Positions 1 to 5,343 of a stretch of DNA of 5,343 nt are shown one piece after another; the stretch's first letter is position 1, and each line of letters opens with the position of its first letter. Under the pieces are notes generated by a model. That model was given only the letters and a program-made list of their open reading frames with translations, did not search any database and was not told the origin of the DNA. Both the position numbers and the translations under genes were made by a program. Source of the DNA: Candidatus Calditenuaceae archaeon JGI OTU-3 (GTDB taxonomy: Archaea; Thermoproteota; Nitrososphaeria_A; Caldarchaeales; Calditenuaceae); the NCBI GenBank assembly GCA_000494185.1, contig AWOC01000018.1, positions 1 through 5,343 on the forward strand, given 5' to 3'.

Positions 1-70
1 GGGTTGCTATACGCGTCCGAGACCCTTGTACTCTCAAACCGCTGACCACTCACCTCATCCACGAACCCCC
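1..70. repeat. Left arm of a perfect inverted repeat (at least 70 bp)
   Basis: Bases 1-70 are the exact reverse complement of 5269-5338. Pairing breaks at base 71 (C) against 5268 (T, giving A on the complement). The outer limit is not visible because the window ends at base 1. On the minus strand this arm forms the last 22 codons of the visible dehydratase. It replaces the region where IlvD/Edd proteins normally carry a V-T-G-K-T-type motif and then the C-terminal domain. The inner boundary lies in a run of C (66-71). Confidence 0.97.
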
Positions 71-1097
71 CGTCGATCAGCCCCGCCTTCAGGAGCTTCT
101 TCAGAATCAGAGGCGCTCCGCCAACCCTGTCCAGGTCCATCATGACGTATTCTCCCGCCGGCCTCATGTTGAGTATGTAGGGGGTTTTGCGGGAGATCTC
201 GTCGAAATCATCGAGCGCCAGCTTTACCCCCGCCTCGTGAGCTATCGCCAATAGGTGGAGGACGCCATTTGTCGATCCTCCCGAAGCCATGAGAACAGTT
301 ATCGCGTTCCTGAAAGCCTCGTAGGTCAATATGTCGCGCGGCTTAATACCATTCTCCAAGAGGTTTCCCAAGGCCTTCCCAGTCTCGTAGGCATATATCG
401 CTCGCCTTGACGACGTTGCTGTGGGGCTAGAGCTTCCGAGAAGCGCCACCCCTAGAGCCTCACTCAGCAGCGCCATCGTGTTTGCTGTGAAGAGGCCCGC
501 GCAGGCCCCATATGTAGGATGAGCGGCCAGTTCTACCTGGAGCAGCTGCTGCTCCGAGATTTTCCCCGAGATGTACGCCCCAACATACTCGTGGACATCC
601 TCTATCGTTACTTTCTTGTCACCTATGAAGCCAGGCTCTGCCGACCCACCATACATGTAGATGGAGGGCCTGTTTATCCTCGCCATAGCCATAATAAGGC
701 CCGGCTGTGTCTTATCACAGCCACCAATCGCCACGAACCCGTCGTATGCGTGGGCCACTATCTGCGCCTCAACACTGTCGGCGATTAACTCCCTACTGAT
801 TAGGCTATACCTCATACCTGGCGTACCCATCGAGATGTTGTCGTTCACCACAATAGTCGGCATCGCTAATGCGGCGCACCCCGCCTCACGCAGACCCTGT
901 TTAGCGTAGCCCACCAAGCCGAGCGTGTGGAAGTTGCATGGGCCCGACTCGCTCCACGCTGTAACTACCCCTACAAGAGGCTTCCCTATGTCGCTGGGGT
1001 CTAGTCCAACAGACCACAAGAAAGACCTATGAGGACTGTTAAGTATTCCGGCAAATCTCTCGGTACTGTACTCAGCACCCTTTCTAGAGCCCTGCAT
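1..1097 (-). CDS. IlvD/Edd-family dehydratase, probable pentonate (sugar-acid) dehydratase, C-terminus missing
   Basis: This Fe-S dehydratase removes water from a 2,3-dihydroxy acid; family members act on dihydroxy-isovalerate, gluconate, or xylonate/arabinonate. Starting at the ATG at 1097, 365 codons are open to the window edge. Visible family blocks are SGPCNFH (Cys54), [15 protein letters not shown] (85-99), the signature GGCDKTQPG (Cys127, Lys129), [12 protein letters not shown] (Cys199), ASGGSTNG, and [15 protein letters not shown] followed by DLDRVGG. Cys54, Cys127 and Cys199 fit the three cluster ligands known in this family. Full-length members have about 550-590 residues, so the C-terminal domain is absent. 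Family-like sequence is clear to about residue 343 (LKAGLIDG); residues 344-365 are identical to part of the propeller gene at the other window end, so the tail is suspect. The start is supported by a TATA box 24 bp upstream and no ribosome site. Next to two enzymes of pentonate breakdown, a sugar-acid substrate is more likely than branched-chain amino acid synthesis, but true IlvD (or dual activity) cannot be excluded. Confidence 0.9.
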   Translation of the reverse strand, partial: MQGSRKGAEYSTERFAGILNSPHRSFLWSVGLDPSDIGKPLVGVVTAWSESGPCNFHTLGLVGYAKQGLREAGCAALAMPTIVVNDNISMGTPGMRYSLISRELIADSVEAQIVAHAYDGFVAIGGCDKTQPGLIMAMARINRPSIYMYGGSAEPGFIGDKKVTIEDVHEYVGAYISGKISEQQLLQVELAAHPTYGACAGLFTANTMALLSEALGVALLGSSSPTATSSRRAIYAYETGKALGNLLENGIKPRDILTYEAFRNAITVLMASGGSTNGVLHLLAIAHEAGVKLALDDFDEISRKTPYILNMRPAGEYVMMDLDRVGGAPLILKKLLKAGLIDGGFVDEVSGQRFESTRVSDAYSN

Positions 1098-1120
1098 CAA
1101 GCATTAAGCGGGCCGACGGG

Positions 1121-1130
1121 ATATATAAAA
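1121..1130 (-). promoter_or_regulatory. TATA box of the IlvD/Edd-type dehydratase gene
   Basis: The minus strand reads TTTTATATAT from 1130 to 1121, preceded by a purine-containing GAAGTC that could serve as a BRE. Its centre is about 28 bp from the ATG at 1097, so transcription would start within a few bases of the start codon (leaderless mRNA). No Shine-Dalgarno motif lies between. The CTTTTATA core recurs in front of the kdaD-like gene, which fits shared expression but is too short to prove it. Confidence 0.7.
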
Positions 1131-1180
1131 GACTTCGCAACACGTCCCCGATTAATAGGGCCCAGCGTGGACATCTAGGG

Positions 1181-1190
1181 CTTAATAATA
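1181..1190 (+). promoter_or_regulatory. Probable TATA box of the aldehyde dehydrogenase gene
   Basis: CTTAATAATA lies 18 bp before the ATG at 1208. With the usual archaeal spacing of about 26 bp from box centre to transcription start, the mRNA would begin near 1211. That would leave out the 1208 ATG and favour the in-frame ATG at 1229, which has GGAG at 1221-1224. A second AT-rich stretch, ATTAATAG at 1151-1158, is an alternative box that would give a leader of about 27 nt including the 1208 start. Confidence 0.5.
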
Positions 1191-1196
1191 GGAGAG

Positions 1197-1211
1197 CCAT
1201 AGCGTCTATGG
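1197..1211. promoter_or_regulatory. 15-bp palindrome over the aldehyde dehydrogenase start, possible operator
   Basis: CCATAG-CGT-CTATGG is a perfect 6-bp inverted repeat with a 3-bp spacer. It sits just downstream of the TATA-like box, covers the ATG at 1208 and ends at the predicted transcription start. A dimeric repressor bound here would block initiation. Alternatively it could form a small RNA hairpin over the start codon if transcription begins further upstream. A 6-bp arm can occur by chance; the position is what makes it notable. Confidence 0.4.
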
Positions 1212-2686
1212 TTGTGGTGTGGAGTCCAATGGGCCAGGTTTATCCCTGTATAGTTGGTGGTGAAAAGGTCTATTCCCCTACTGGAGCCGTATTCAAGGAC
1301 TTCAACCCCGCCGACTCGAGCGAGGTCTTGGCGGAGTTTCCCCTCCTTACGCGCGAGGAGGTGGCCCGGGCTATTGACTTGGCACAGGAGGCCCAAGTAA
1401 AGTGGGCCAAGATGCCTGCCCCTGAGAGGGGTAGGATACTTGTACGGGCTGCACAGATCATGGAAGACCAGGCCGAAGAGTTAGCGAAGACACTTACGAG
1501 GGAGGAGGGGAAGACTCTGAGCGAGAGCAGGGCTGAGGTCGGCCGCGCCATATCAATCTTCAGGTTCTACGGAGTCATGGGTTACAGGCTTCGCGGCGAG
1601 TTCGTCGCGTCAGCCGAGCATAACACGTATCTCTTCACGACGCGGGAACCGCTAGGCGTCGTCTCAATCATAACGCCTTGGAACTTCCCTATAGCGATAC
1701 CCTCGTGGAAGATAGCTCCGGCCCTTGTCTGCGGCAACTCTGTGGTCTTTAAGCCGGCAAGCTATACACCGCTCATAGGCTATAGGATTGTGGAGGCACT
1801 CCACAAGGCCGGCCTGCCCCCCGGAGTACTGAACTTCGTGACAGGCGGCGGGGCCAGCATTGGGGCCGAGATGATTAACAATCCGAGAATAAGCGCTATC
1901 TCGTTTACAGGCTCTCTTGAAGTCGGTGAGGAGATACGTCGGATCGCTGCGGCTGGAAAGGGTGTGAGGGTCCAGCTTGAGCTTGGGGGGAAGAATCCGG
2001 CAGTGGTTCTCGCGGACGCCGACATAGATAGAGCCGTTGAGATGGTTGTGCGCGGCGCCTTCGGCCTGACAGGGCAGGCCTGCACCGCCACTAGTAGAGC
2101 CATAATTGAGGAGCAGATCTTTGACGAGTTCGTCAGGAAACTGGTGGAGCGTACGAGAAGGATTAGGGTAGGGAACGGTTTAGAGGACGGCGTGGAGATG
2201 GGCCCAGTCGTAGGCGAGAAGGAGTTGAACAAGATACTAAGCTACATCGAGGTAGGGGTCTCGGAGGGAGCTAAACTGATCTACGGCGGCCGGCGTCTTA
2301 CCGATGGGGCTCTCTCGAGGGGCTACTTCGTAGAGCCAACCATCTTTAGCGACGTAACGCCAGACATGAGGATCGCTCAAGAGGAGATCTTTGGGCCTGT
2401 TTTAGCCTTGATGAGAGCCTCCAGTTTCGACGAGGCCGTCGAGCTGGCCAACAAGATAGAGTACGGATTGTCAGCCTCCATCTTTACGAGAAACTTACAG
2501 AGGGCTTTCGACTTCATAAGGATGATCGAGGCCGGAGTTGTGAAGGTGAATAAGCCTACTACGGGGTTAGAGCCTCAGGTCCCCTTCGGAGGGTTCAAGA
2601 AATCCAGCTACGGCATGATTAAGGAGCAGGGAGAGGCCGCGCTGGACTTCTACACGAAGGTCAAGACCGTGTATCTCAGCTACTGA
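1208..2686 (+). CDS. dopDH: 2,5-dioxopentanoate (alpha-ketoglutarate semialdehyde) dehydrogenase, aldehyde dehydrogenase superfamily
   Basis: This NAD(P)-dependent cytosolic enzyme would oxidise 2,5-dioxopentanoate to 2-oxoglutarate, the last step of non-phosphorylative pentose oxidation. The 492-residue protein has all aldehyde dehydrogenase landmarks: TPWNFP with Asn159, VFKPA with Lys182, FTGS at 233-236 in the cofactor fold, LELGGK with general-base Glu258, catalytic Cys292 in [16 protein letters not shown] with Glu393, and a C-terminal PFGGFKKS. The stretches [13 protein letters not shown] and [19 protein letters not shown] closely resemble, from memory, the S. solfataricus dioxopentanoate dehydrogenase. 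Length is normal (family about 480). The start is uncertain: the in-frame ATG at 1229 gives 485 residues, has GGAG four bases upstream and better suits the TATA box at 1181. The gene is divergent from the sugar-acid dehydratase and overlaps the end of the kdaD-like gene by 11 bp. Substrate is inferred from similarity plus neighbours; another semialdehyde is the main alternative. Confidence 0.92.
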   Translation: MVVVWSPMGQVYPCIVGGEKVYSPTGAVFKDFNPADSSEVLAEFPLLTREEVARAIDLAQEAQVKWAKMPAPERGRILVRAAQIMEDQAEELAKTLTREEGKTLSESRAEVGRAISIFRFYGVMGYRLRGEFVASAEHNTYLFTTREPLGVVSIITPWNFPIAIPSWKIAPALVCGNSVVFKPASYTPLIGYRIVEALHKAGLPPGVLNFVTGGGASIGAEMINNPRISAISFTGSLEVGEEIRRIAAAGKGVRVQLELGGKNPAVVLADADIDRAVEMVVRGAFGLTGQACTATSRAIIEEQIFDEFVRKLVERTRRIRVGNGLEDGVEMGPVVGEKELNKILSYIEVGVSEGAKLIYGGRRLTDGALSRGYFVEPTIFSDVTPDMRIAQEEIFGPVLALMRASSFDEAVELANKIEYGLSASIFTRNLQRAFDFIRMIEAGVVKVNKPTTGLEPQVPFGGFKKSSYGMIKEQGEAALDFYTKVKTVYLSY

Positions 2687-3584
2687 GCACAGCTATCCTG
2701 TTCCTCAAAACACCTATCCTCTCTATCTCGATCTCCACCAAGTCTCCATCCCTCAGCGAGAAGTCGTCTGGGGGAACAATCCCGGTTCCTGTGAGGAAAA
2801 CCGTGCCCGGCGGGACCGGGTTGTACCTCTTCAGAAAACCTACCAGCTCCTCTAGGCTTCTCTTCATGTTTGCGGTACTAACCTGACCCCTAAAGACCTC
2901 CTCAGCCCCCCTCCTGATCCTCATCTCAATCTTGAGGTTTCTCCAGTCTCCAATGCTTTCAGCCGGCACGATCGCCGGCCCTAGTGCACAGGAGCCGCGA
3001 TAGATCTTCGCCTGCGGCAGATATAGGGGGTTCTCACCCTCTATGTCCCTGGCGGACAAGTCGTTACCTATGGTGAAGCCTGCTATCTCGAGGCGCGGCC
3101 CCAGAACAACGGCCAGCTCGGGCTCTGGGACTGACCACTTACTGTCGCCCCTGATGTAGGCCACTTCGCCTGGCCCAACGCATCTTGAGGGCGTGGCCTT
3201 GAAGAAGATCTCGGGCCTCTCGGCCTCGTATACCATGTCGTATATCCCCTTAGCCTTAGTCTCGTACTCGCGGGCCTCCCTGCTTCGTAGATATGTGACC
3301 CCCGCGCCCCAGACCTCGGGAGGAACGATCGGTATCAGTAGTTTCCCAGACCTTCCACCCGACTCTAGGGCAGAGTAGCTGAGGGTTCTCAGACGCTTAC
3401 CCTTCTCGAGCCTTTCCCTGAGATACTGCGCTACGCTGAGTCCGCGTCCAGCTGCGTGCCTCACCAGCGCGAGGAACCCTCTACCGGAGCCGAAGCTAGC
3501 CTCGGGTAGGAGCGTTACGGTATCATCCGCGACGACCCCCAGCTTCCTCAAGTTTCCACCCAGCCTAACCCTCACGAGCCTCAA
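2676..3584 (-). CDS. kdaD: 2-keto-3-deoxy-pentonate (arabinonate/xylonate) dehydratase, fumarylacetoacetase-fold family
   Basis: This enzyme would dehydrate 2-keto-3-deoxypentonate to 2,5-dioxopentanoate, the substrate of the convergent aldehyde dehydrogenase. Counting from the TTG at 3584 it has 302 residues, close to the roughly 300 of the S. solfataricus enzyme. Landmarks in order are PPEVWGAG (88-95), RPEIFFKATPSRCVG (123-137), PEPELAVV with Glu154 and Glu156, NDLSARD with Asp175, ENPLYLPQAKIY, and a C-terminal LTGTGIVPPDD. The E-x-E pair plus Asp 19 residues later matches the divalent-metal site of this fold, and several blocks resemble remembered S. solfataricus KdaD. The frame is open upstream to an ATG at 3659, but those 25 residues (RNKNLRPSPSN..) look non-protein-like and a TATA box lies inside them, so I prefer TTG 3584 (GTG 3575 is possible). 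A generic fumarylacetoacetase-family hydrolase is the alternative; the neighbours argue for KdaD. Confidence 0.87.
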   Translation of the reverse strand: MRLVRVRLGGNLRKLGVVADDTVTLLPEASFGSGRGFLALVRHAAGRGLSVAQYLRERLEKGKRLRTLSYSALESGGRSGKLLIPIVPPEVWGAGVTYLRSREAREYETKAKGIYDMVYEAERPEIFFKATPSRCVGPGEVAYIRGDSKWSVPEPELAVVLGPRLEIAGFTIGNDLSARDIEGENPLYLPQAKIYRGSCALGPAIVPAESIGDWRNLKIEMRIRRGAEEVFRGQVSTANMKRSLEELVGFLKRYNPVPPGTVFLTGTGIVPPDDFSLRDGDLVEIEIERIGVLRNRIAVLSS

Positions 3585-3603
3585 GCCGCCTAATGACCAG
3601 CGA

Positions 3604-3624
3604 CAACTGGTATAAAAGCAGTTG
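3604..3624. promoter_or_regulatory. Inverted repeat bracketing the kdaD-like TATA box, possible operator
   Basis: CAACTG (3604-3609) and CAGTTG (3619-3624) are perfect inverted 6-mers separated by 9 bp that hold the TATA box. A protein bound here would compete with TBP/TFB. The arm sequence differs from the CCATAG palindrome at the aldehyde dehydrogenase start, so a single shared regulator is not indicated. Chance occurrence is possible. Confidence 0.3.
3611..3619 (-). promoter_or_regulatory. TATA box of the kdaD-like gene
   Basis: The minus strand reads GCTTTTATA here. Its centre is about 31 bp before the TTG at 3584, predicting transcription start near 3589 and a leader of roughly five bases. 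This placement is the main argument for starting the protein at 3584 rather than at the ATG at 3659, which lies upstream of the box. Confidence 0.6.
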
Positions 3625-3660
3625 CTGGGCGACGGACGGAGATTTTTGTTTCTCATCAAA

Positions 3661-3670
3661 ATTAATATAT
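3661..3670 (+). promoter_or_regulatory. TATA box of the secreted Asp-box protein gene
   Basis: ATTAATATAT has its centre about 33 bp before the ATG at 3699. The expected transcription start is near 3692, leaving a leader of about seven bases without a clear Shine-Dalgarno motif. The box is some 40 bp from the oppositely oriented kdaD-like TATA box, so the two promoters are divergent and close but distinct. Confidence 0.6.
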
Positions 3671-3698
3671 GGGTGTCTCCCGCTGTGGGTAGAGAAAG

Positions 3699-5343
3699 AT
3701 GGCGAGAGTTTATCTCACAGCATTTCTGATTGCTGCGGCACTGTTACTCTCGTTCGGAGTCCAGCTTGCTGAGCCCTTGCTGAAGACGGATTTAGGCGCG
3801 GGTCAGACCCATAGGCTCGAGTTTGTCTCTACTAAGCTCATCTCCAGCCTACTTACCGGCAGATATGGATTAGTCGCACGGGGCGAAGACCTAGTCATAA
3901 AAGCAGTCGAGCCGGCTAAAGAGGTTGGGAAGGTACTGAAGGAAGAGACTAACCGCGCCGCTACTATCCCGCCCCTGCTCCAGGCACCAGGCGCGGCGGG
4001 CGTACTAGTTCCCTTCCGCAGCCCAGCACCAGCCTTCAGCAGAAACATAATTATAACTAGGGACTTCAGCGGAGCGCCGATCCAAACTGAGCCTCACATA
4101 GCCGTGAATCCCCGCGACCCCCGGCACCTGCTCGTAGGCGTGATAGACTACAACTTTGGCGGTGTGAGCGCCTACGTCAGCTTTGACGGCGGCGAGACTT
4201 GGATAGGCCCGAGGCAGGTCAAGTATTCAAGGGATGACCTCGGGTCTGGTGGCGATCCAGTGGTTGCGTTTGATAGAGTGGGGAATGCATACTTCGCTCA
4301 GATCTCCCTCGACATAGAGGAGTTCAGGATAGGCACCGCAGTATCTTCCGAGGTCGTCTCAAGCATTGTAGTCTCTAAGAGCCTCGACGGGGGTCTAACC
4401 TGGTCAGAGCCAGTGTCGATGGCTCGTAGCGGCATATTCTTCAGGAATATCCAGTACGACGAGAGGGGTAGGTTGAGGGGTTCCATAGCCTTCACGTTTC
4501 TTGATAAGCCTTGGATGGCGGTCGGGCCCGATAGGGGAGACCCCACACGCGATGCGATCTACGTGACGTATACCGAGTTTGCAGTCGTCTGGGACATATT
4601 CTATATAGAGGAGCTGGTTTTCTTGGGAAACCCGAGACTTGAGACGGTGATTAAGCTGGTTAAATCCTCGACGGATTTCAGTGTGATAAGCCCACCCACC
4701 GCTGTAAGCCCTGTAGTAGTCAGGAGCTATGGAGACACGGGCCAGAGGCGGGTCGTTCAAGGCTCCCAGCCCGCGGTAGCGAGGGACGGAACAGTGTACG
4801 TAGCCTGGCTTGACACACTGGACGACGATAGCATGAGGGGGCTTGGAGAGATACGCGTAGCCAAGAGCGTCGACGGTGGTAGAAGCTGGAGTTCACCCAC
4901 AAGAGCCGCCAGTTTTAACGAAGTGGCCTTCAACCCCCGGAACCTGGCCTTTAGGAACTGGGGCTCGTCCTTCCCACAGATCGCCACGGGCCCCGATGGA
5001 GAGGTCTATATAGTCTTCGCCGGGCGGCCTGCAGACAAGCCACTCGACGAGGGAGACATATTCTTCGTCAGAAGCCTTGATGGGGGAGCCACCTGGTCTC
5101 AACCACAGAGGCTGAACGACGACGAGACGAGTAGGCTGCAGTTTTTCCCTGCGATCGCCGTTGACCAGCGGGGAACTATACACGTGATGTGGGGCGACAT
5201 GAGGGACGACCCCGTAGAGACAAGATACCACATCTATTATACGCGCTCGGCCGATAAGGGTGAGACATGGGGGTTCGTGGATGAGGTGAGTGGTCAGCGG
5301 TTTGAGAGTACAAGGGTCTCGGACGCGTATAGCAACCCCAACT
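3699..5343 (+). CDS. Secreted Asp-box (BNR/sialidase-like) beta-propeller protein, 3' end outside the window
   Basis: The visible 548 codons are open to the window edge. Residues 1-24 look like a Sec signal peptide: Arg3, then a hydrophobic stretch (VYLTAFLIAAALLLSFGV) and a likely cut near QLA-EP, so the protein is exported. After a linker region, TEPHIAVNPRDP (130-141) opens the propeller. Five Asp-boxes (S-x-D-x-G-x-T/S-W) are seen: SFDGGETW 161-168, SLDGGLTW 228-235, SVDGGRSW 390-397, SLDGGATW 459-466 and SADKGETW 517-524. Between boxes lie blade strands such as DKPWMAVGP (269-277), SQPAVARDGTVYVAW (356-370) and FFPAIAVD (482-489). The long gap between boxes two and three probably holds blades with degenerate boxes. 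The family includes sialidases, other glycoside hydrolases and non-enzymatic propellers; I cannot identify catalytic residues, so the substrate is unknown. Codons 525-546 are duplicated at the left window end. [11 protein letters not shown] after the last box is typical of this family, so I take this copy as native. Confidence 0.82.
   Translation, partial: MARVYLTAFLIAAALLLSFGVQLAEPLLKTDLGAGQTHRLEFVSTKLISSLLTGRYGLVARGEDLVIKAVEPAKEVGKVLKEETNRAATIPPLLQAPGAAGVLVPFRSPAPAFSRNIIITRDFSGAPIQTEPHIAVNPRDPRHLLVGVIDYNFGGVSAYVSFDGGETWIGPRQVKYSRDDLGSGGDPVVAFDRVGNAYFAQISLDIEEFRIGTAVSSEVVSSIVVSKSLDGGLTWSEPVSMARSGIFFRNIQYDERGRLRGSIAFTFLDKPWMAVGPDRGDPTRDAIYVTYTEFAVVWDIFYIEELVFLGNPRLETVIKLVKSSTDFSVISPPTAVSPVVVRSYGDTGQRRVVQGSQPAVARDGTVYVAWLDTLDDDSMRGLGEIRVAKSVDGGRSWSSPTRAASFNEVAFNPRNLAFRNWGSSFPQIATGPDGEVYIVFAGRPADKPLDEGDIFFVRSLDGGATWSQPQRLNDDETSRLQFFPAIAVDQRGTIHVMWGDMRDDPVETRYHIYYTRSADKGETWGFVDEVSGQRFESTRVSDAYSNPN
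5269..5338. repeat. Right arm of the perfect inverted repeat (at least 70 bp)
   Basis: This arm is the exact reverse complement of bases 1-70. It starts in a GGGGG run inside the TGG codon of the fifth Asp-box and encodes propeller residues 525-546. Five further bases (5339-5343) have no partner only because the left side of the window stops, so the true repeat may be longer. The reading frame is uninterrupted through it. Confidence 0.97.

Noticed and set aside
1..70. Reading the left arm as the native dehydratase C-terminus because VSGQ resembles the V-T-G-K-T motif of IlvD proteins
   Set aside because: The spacing from LIDG is one residue too long and the following [10 protein letters not shown] does not fit IlvD, while it fits well after an Asp-box; the resemblance is short enough to be chance, though not fully excluded.
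519..909. Two plus-strand open frames opposite the dehydratase
   Set aside because: They lie across the CDKTQPG and GMRYSL family motifs of the minus-strand gene and show no protein-like features.
1780..2232. 150-codon minus-strand open frame opposite the aldehyde dehydrogenase
   Set aside because: It covers the cofactor-binding and catalytic region of a well-supported enzyme and has a low-complexity Ser/Pro/Thr-rich composition typical of antisense frames.
2962..2979. GCCGGC repeated as an inverted pair with a 6-bp spacer
   Set aside because: It lies inside the kdaD-like coding region and is explained by GC-rich codons; no T-run follows to suggest a terminator.
3643..3647. Run of five T as a terminator
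   Set aside because: It lies upstream of both divergent genes, where no transcript is expected to end, and it is too short to call.
3585..3659. N-terminal extension of the kdaD-like protein to the ATG at 3659
   Set aside because: The 25 extra residues do not resemble the family, and the gene's TATA box lies inside this stretch, so it would be upstream of the transcript.
4404..5231. Overlapping minus-strand open frames opposite the propeller gene
   Set aside because: They have no recognisable motif and lie wholly within a plus-strand frame with clear Asp-boxes; they are antisense shadows of a moderately GC-rich gene.

Overview
The window looks like a fragment of a thermophilic archaeon, most likely Thermoproteota (Crenarchaeota). 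Arginine is mostly AGG/AGA and isoleucine is often ATA. All four genes have an AT-rich TATA-like box about 25-40 bp upstream of the start and little or no Shine-Dalgarno signal. Two enzymes resemble, from memory, the pentose-oxidation enzymes of Saccharolobus (Sulfolobus) solfataricus. The genus cannot be named from this sequence alone.

Layout: four genes form two divergent pairs. On the left, a minus-strand IlvD/Edd-family Fe-S dehydratase (1-1097, C-terminal domain missing) is separated by a 110-bp promoter region from a plus-strand aldehyde dehydrogenase of the 2,5-dioxopentanoate (alpha-ketoglutarate semialdehyde) type (1208-2686). The aldehyde dehydrogenase ends tail to tail with, and overlaps by 11 bp, a minus-strand fumarylacetoacetase-fold enzyme resembling 2-keto-3-deoxy-pentonate dehydratase (2676-3584, probably a TTG start). 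A second divergent promoter region of about 114 bp leads to a plus-strand secreted Asp-box (BNR/sialidase-like) beta-propeller protein (3699 to the window end, incomplete).

Function: the three enzymes make a coherent set for the lower non-phosphorylative pentose oxidation (Weimberg-type) pathway: pentonate -> 2-keto-3-deoxypentonate (IlvD/Edd type) -> 2,5-dioxopentanoate (KdaD type) -> 2-oxoglutarate (dehydrogenase). The sugar dehydrogenase and lactonase are not in the window. The exported propeller protein could be a polysaccharide-acting partner, but that link rests on position only.

Most striking structure: the two window ends carry a perfect inverted repeat of at least 70 bp (1-70 against 5269-5338). 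The same 22 codons are read in the same frame at the truncated C-terminus of the dehydratase and after the last Asp-box of the propeller protein. The repeat suits the propeller gene better. The simplest explanation is an inverted chimera (amplification or assembly artefact) joined at a run of G, but a real inverted duplication or invertible segment is not excluded. Smaller signals are a 15-bp palindrome over the aldehyde dehydrogenase start and an inverted repeat bracketing the kdaD-like TATA box, both possible operators.
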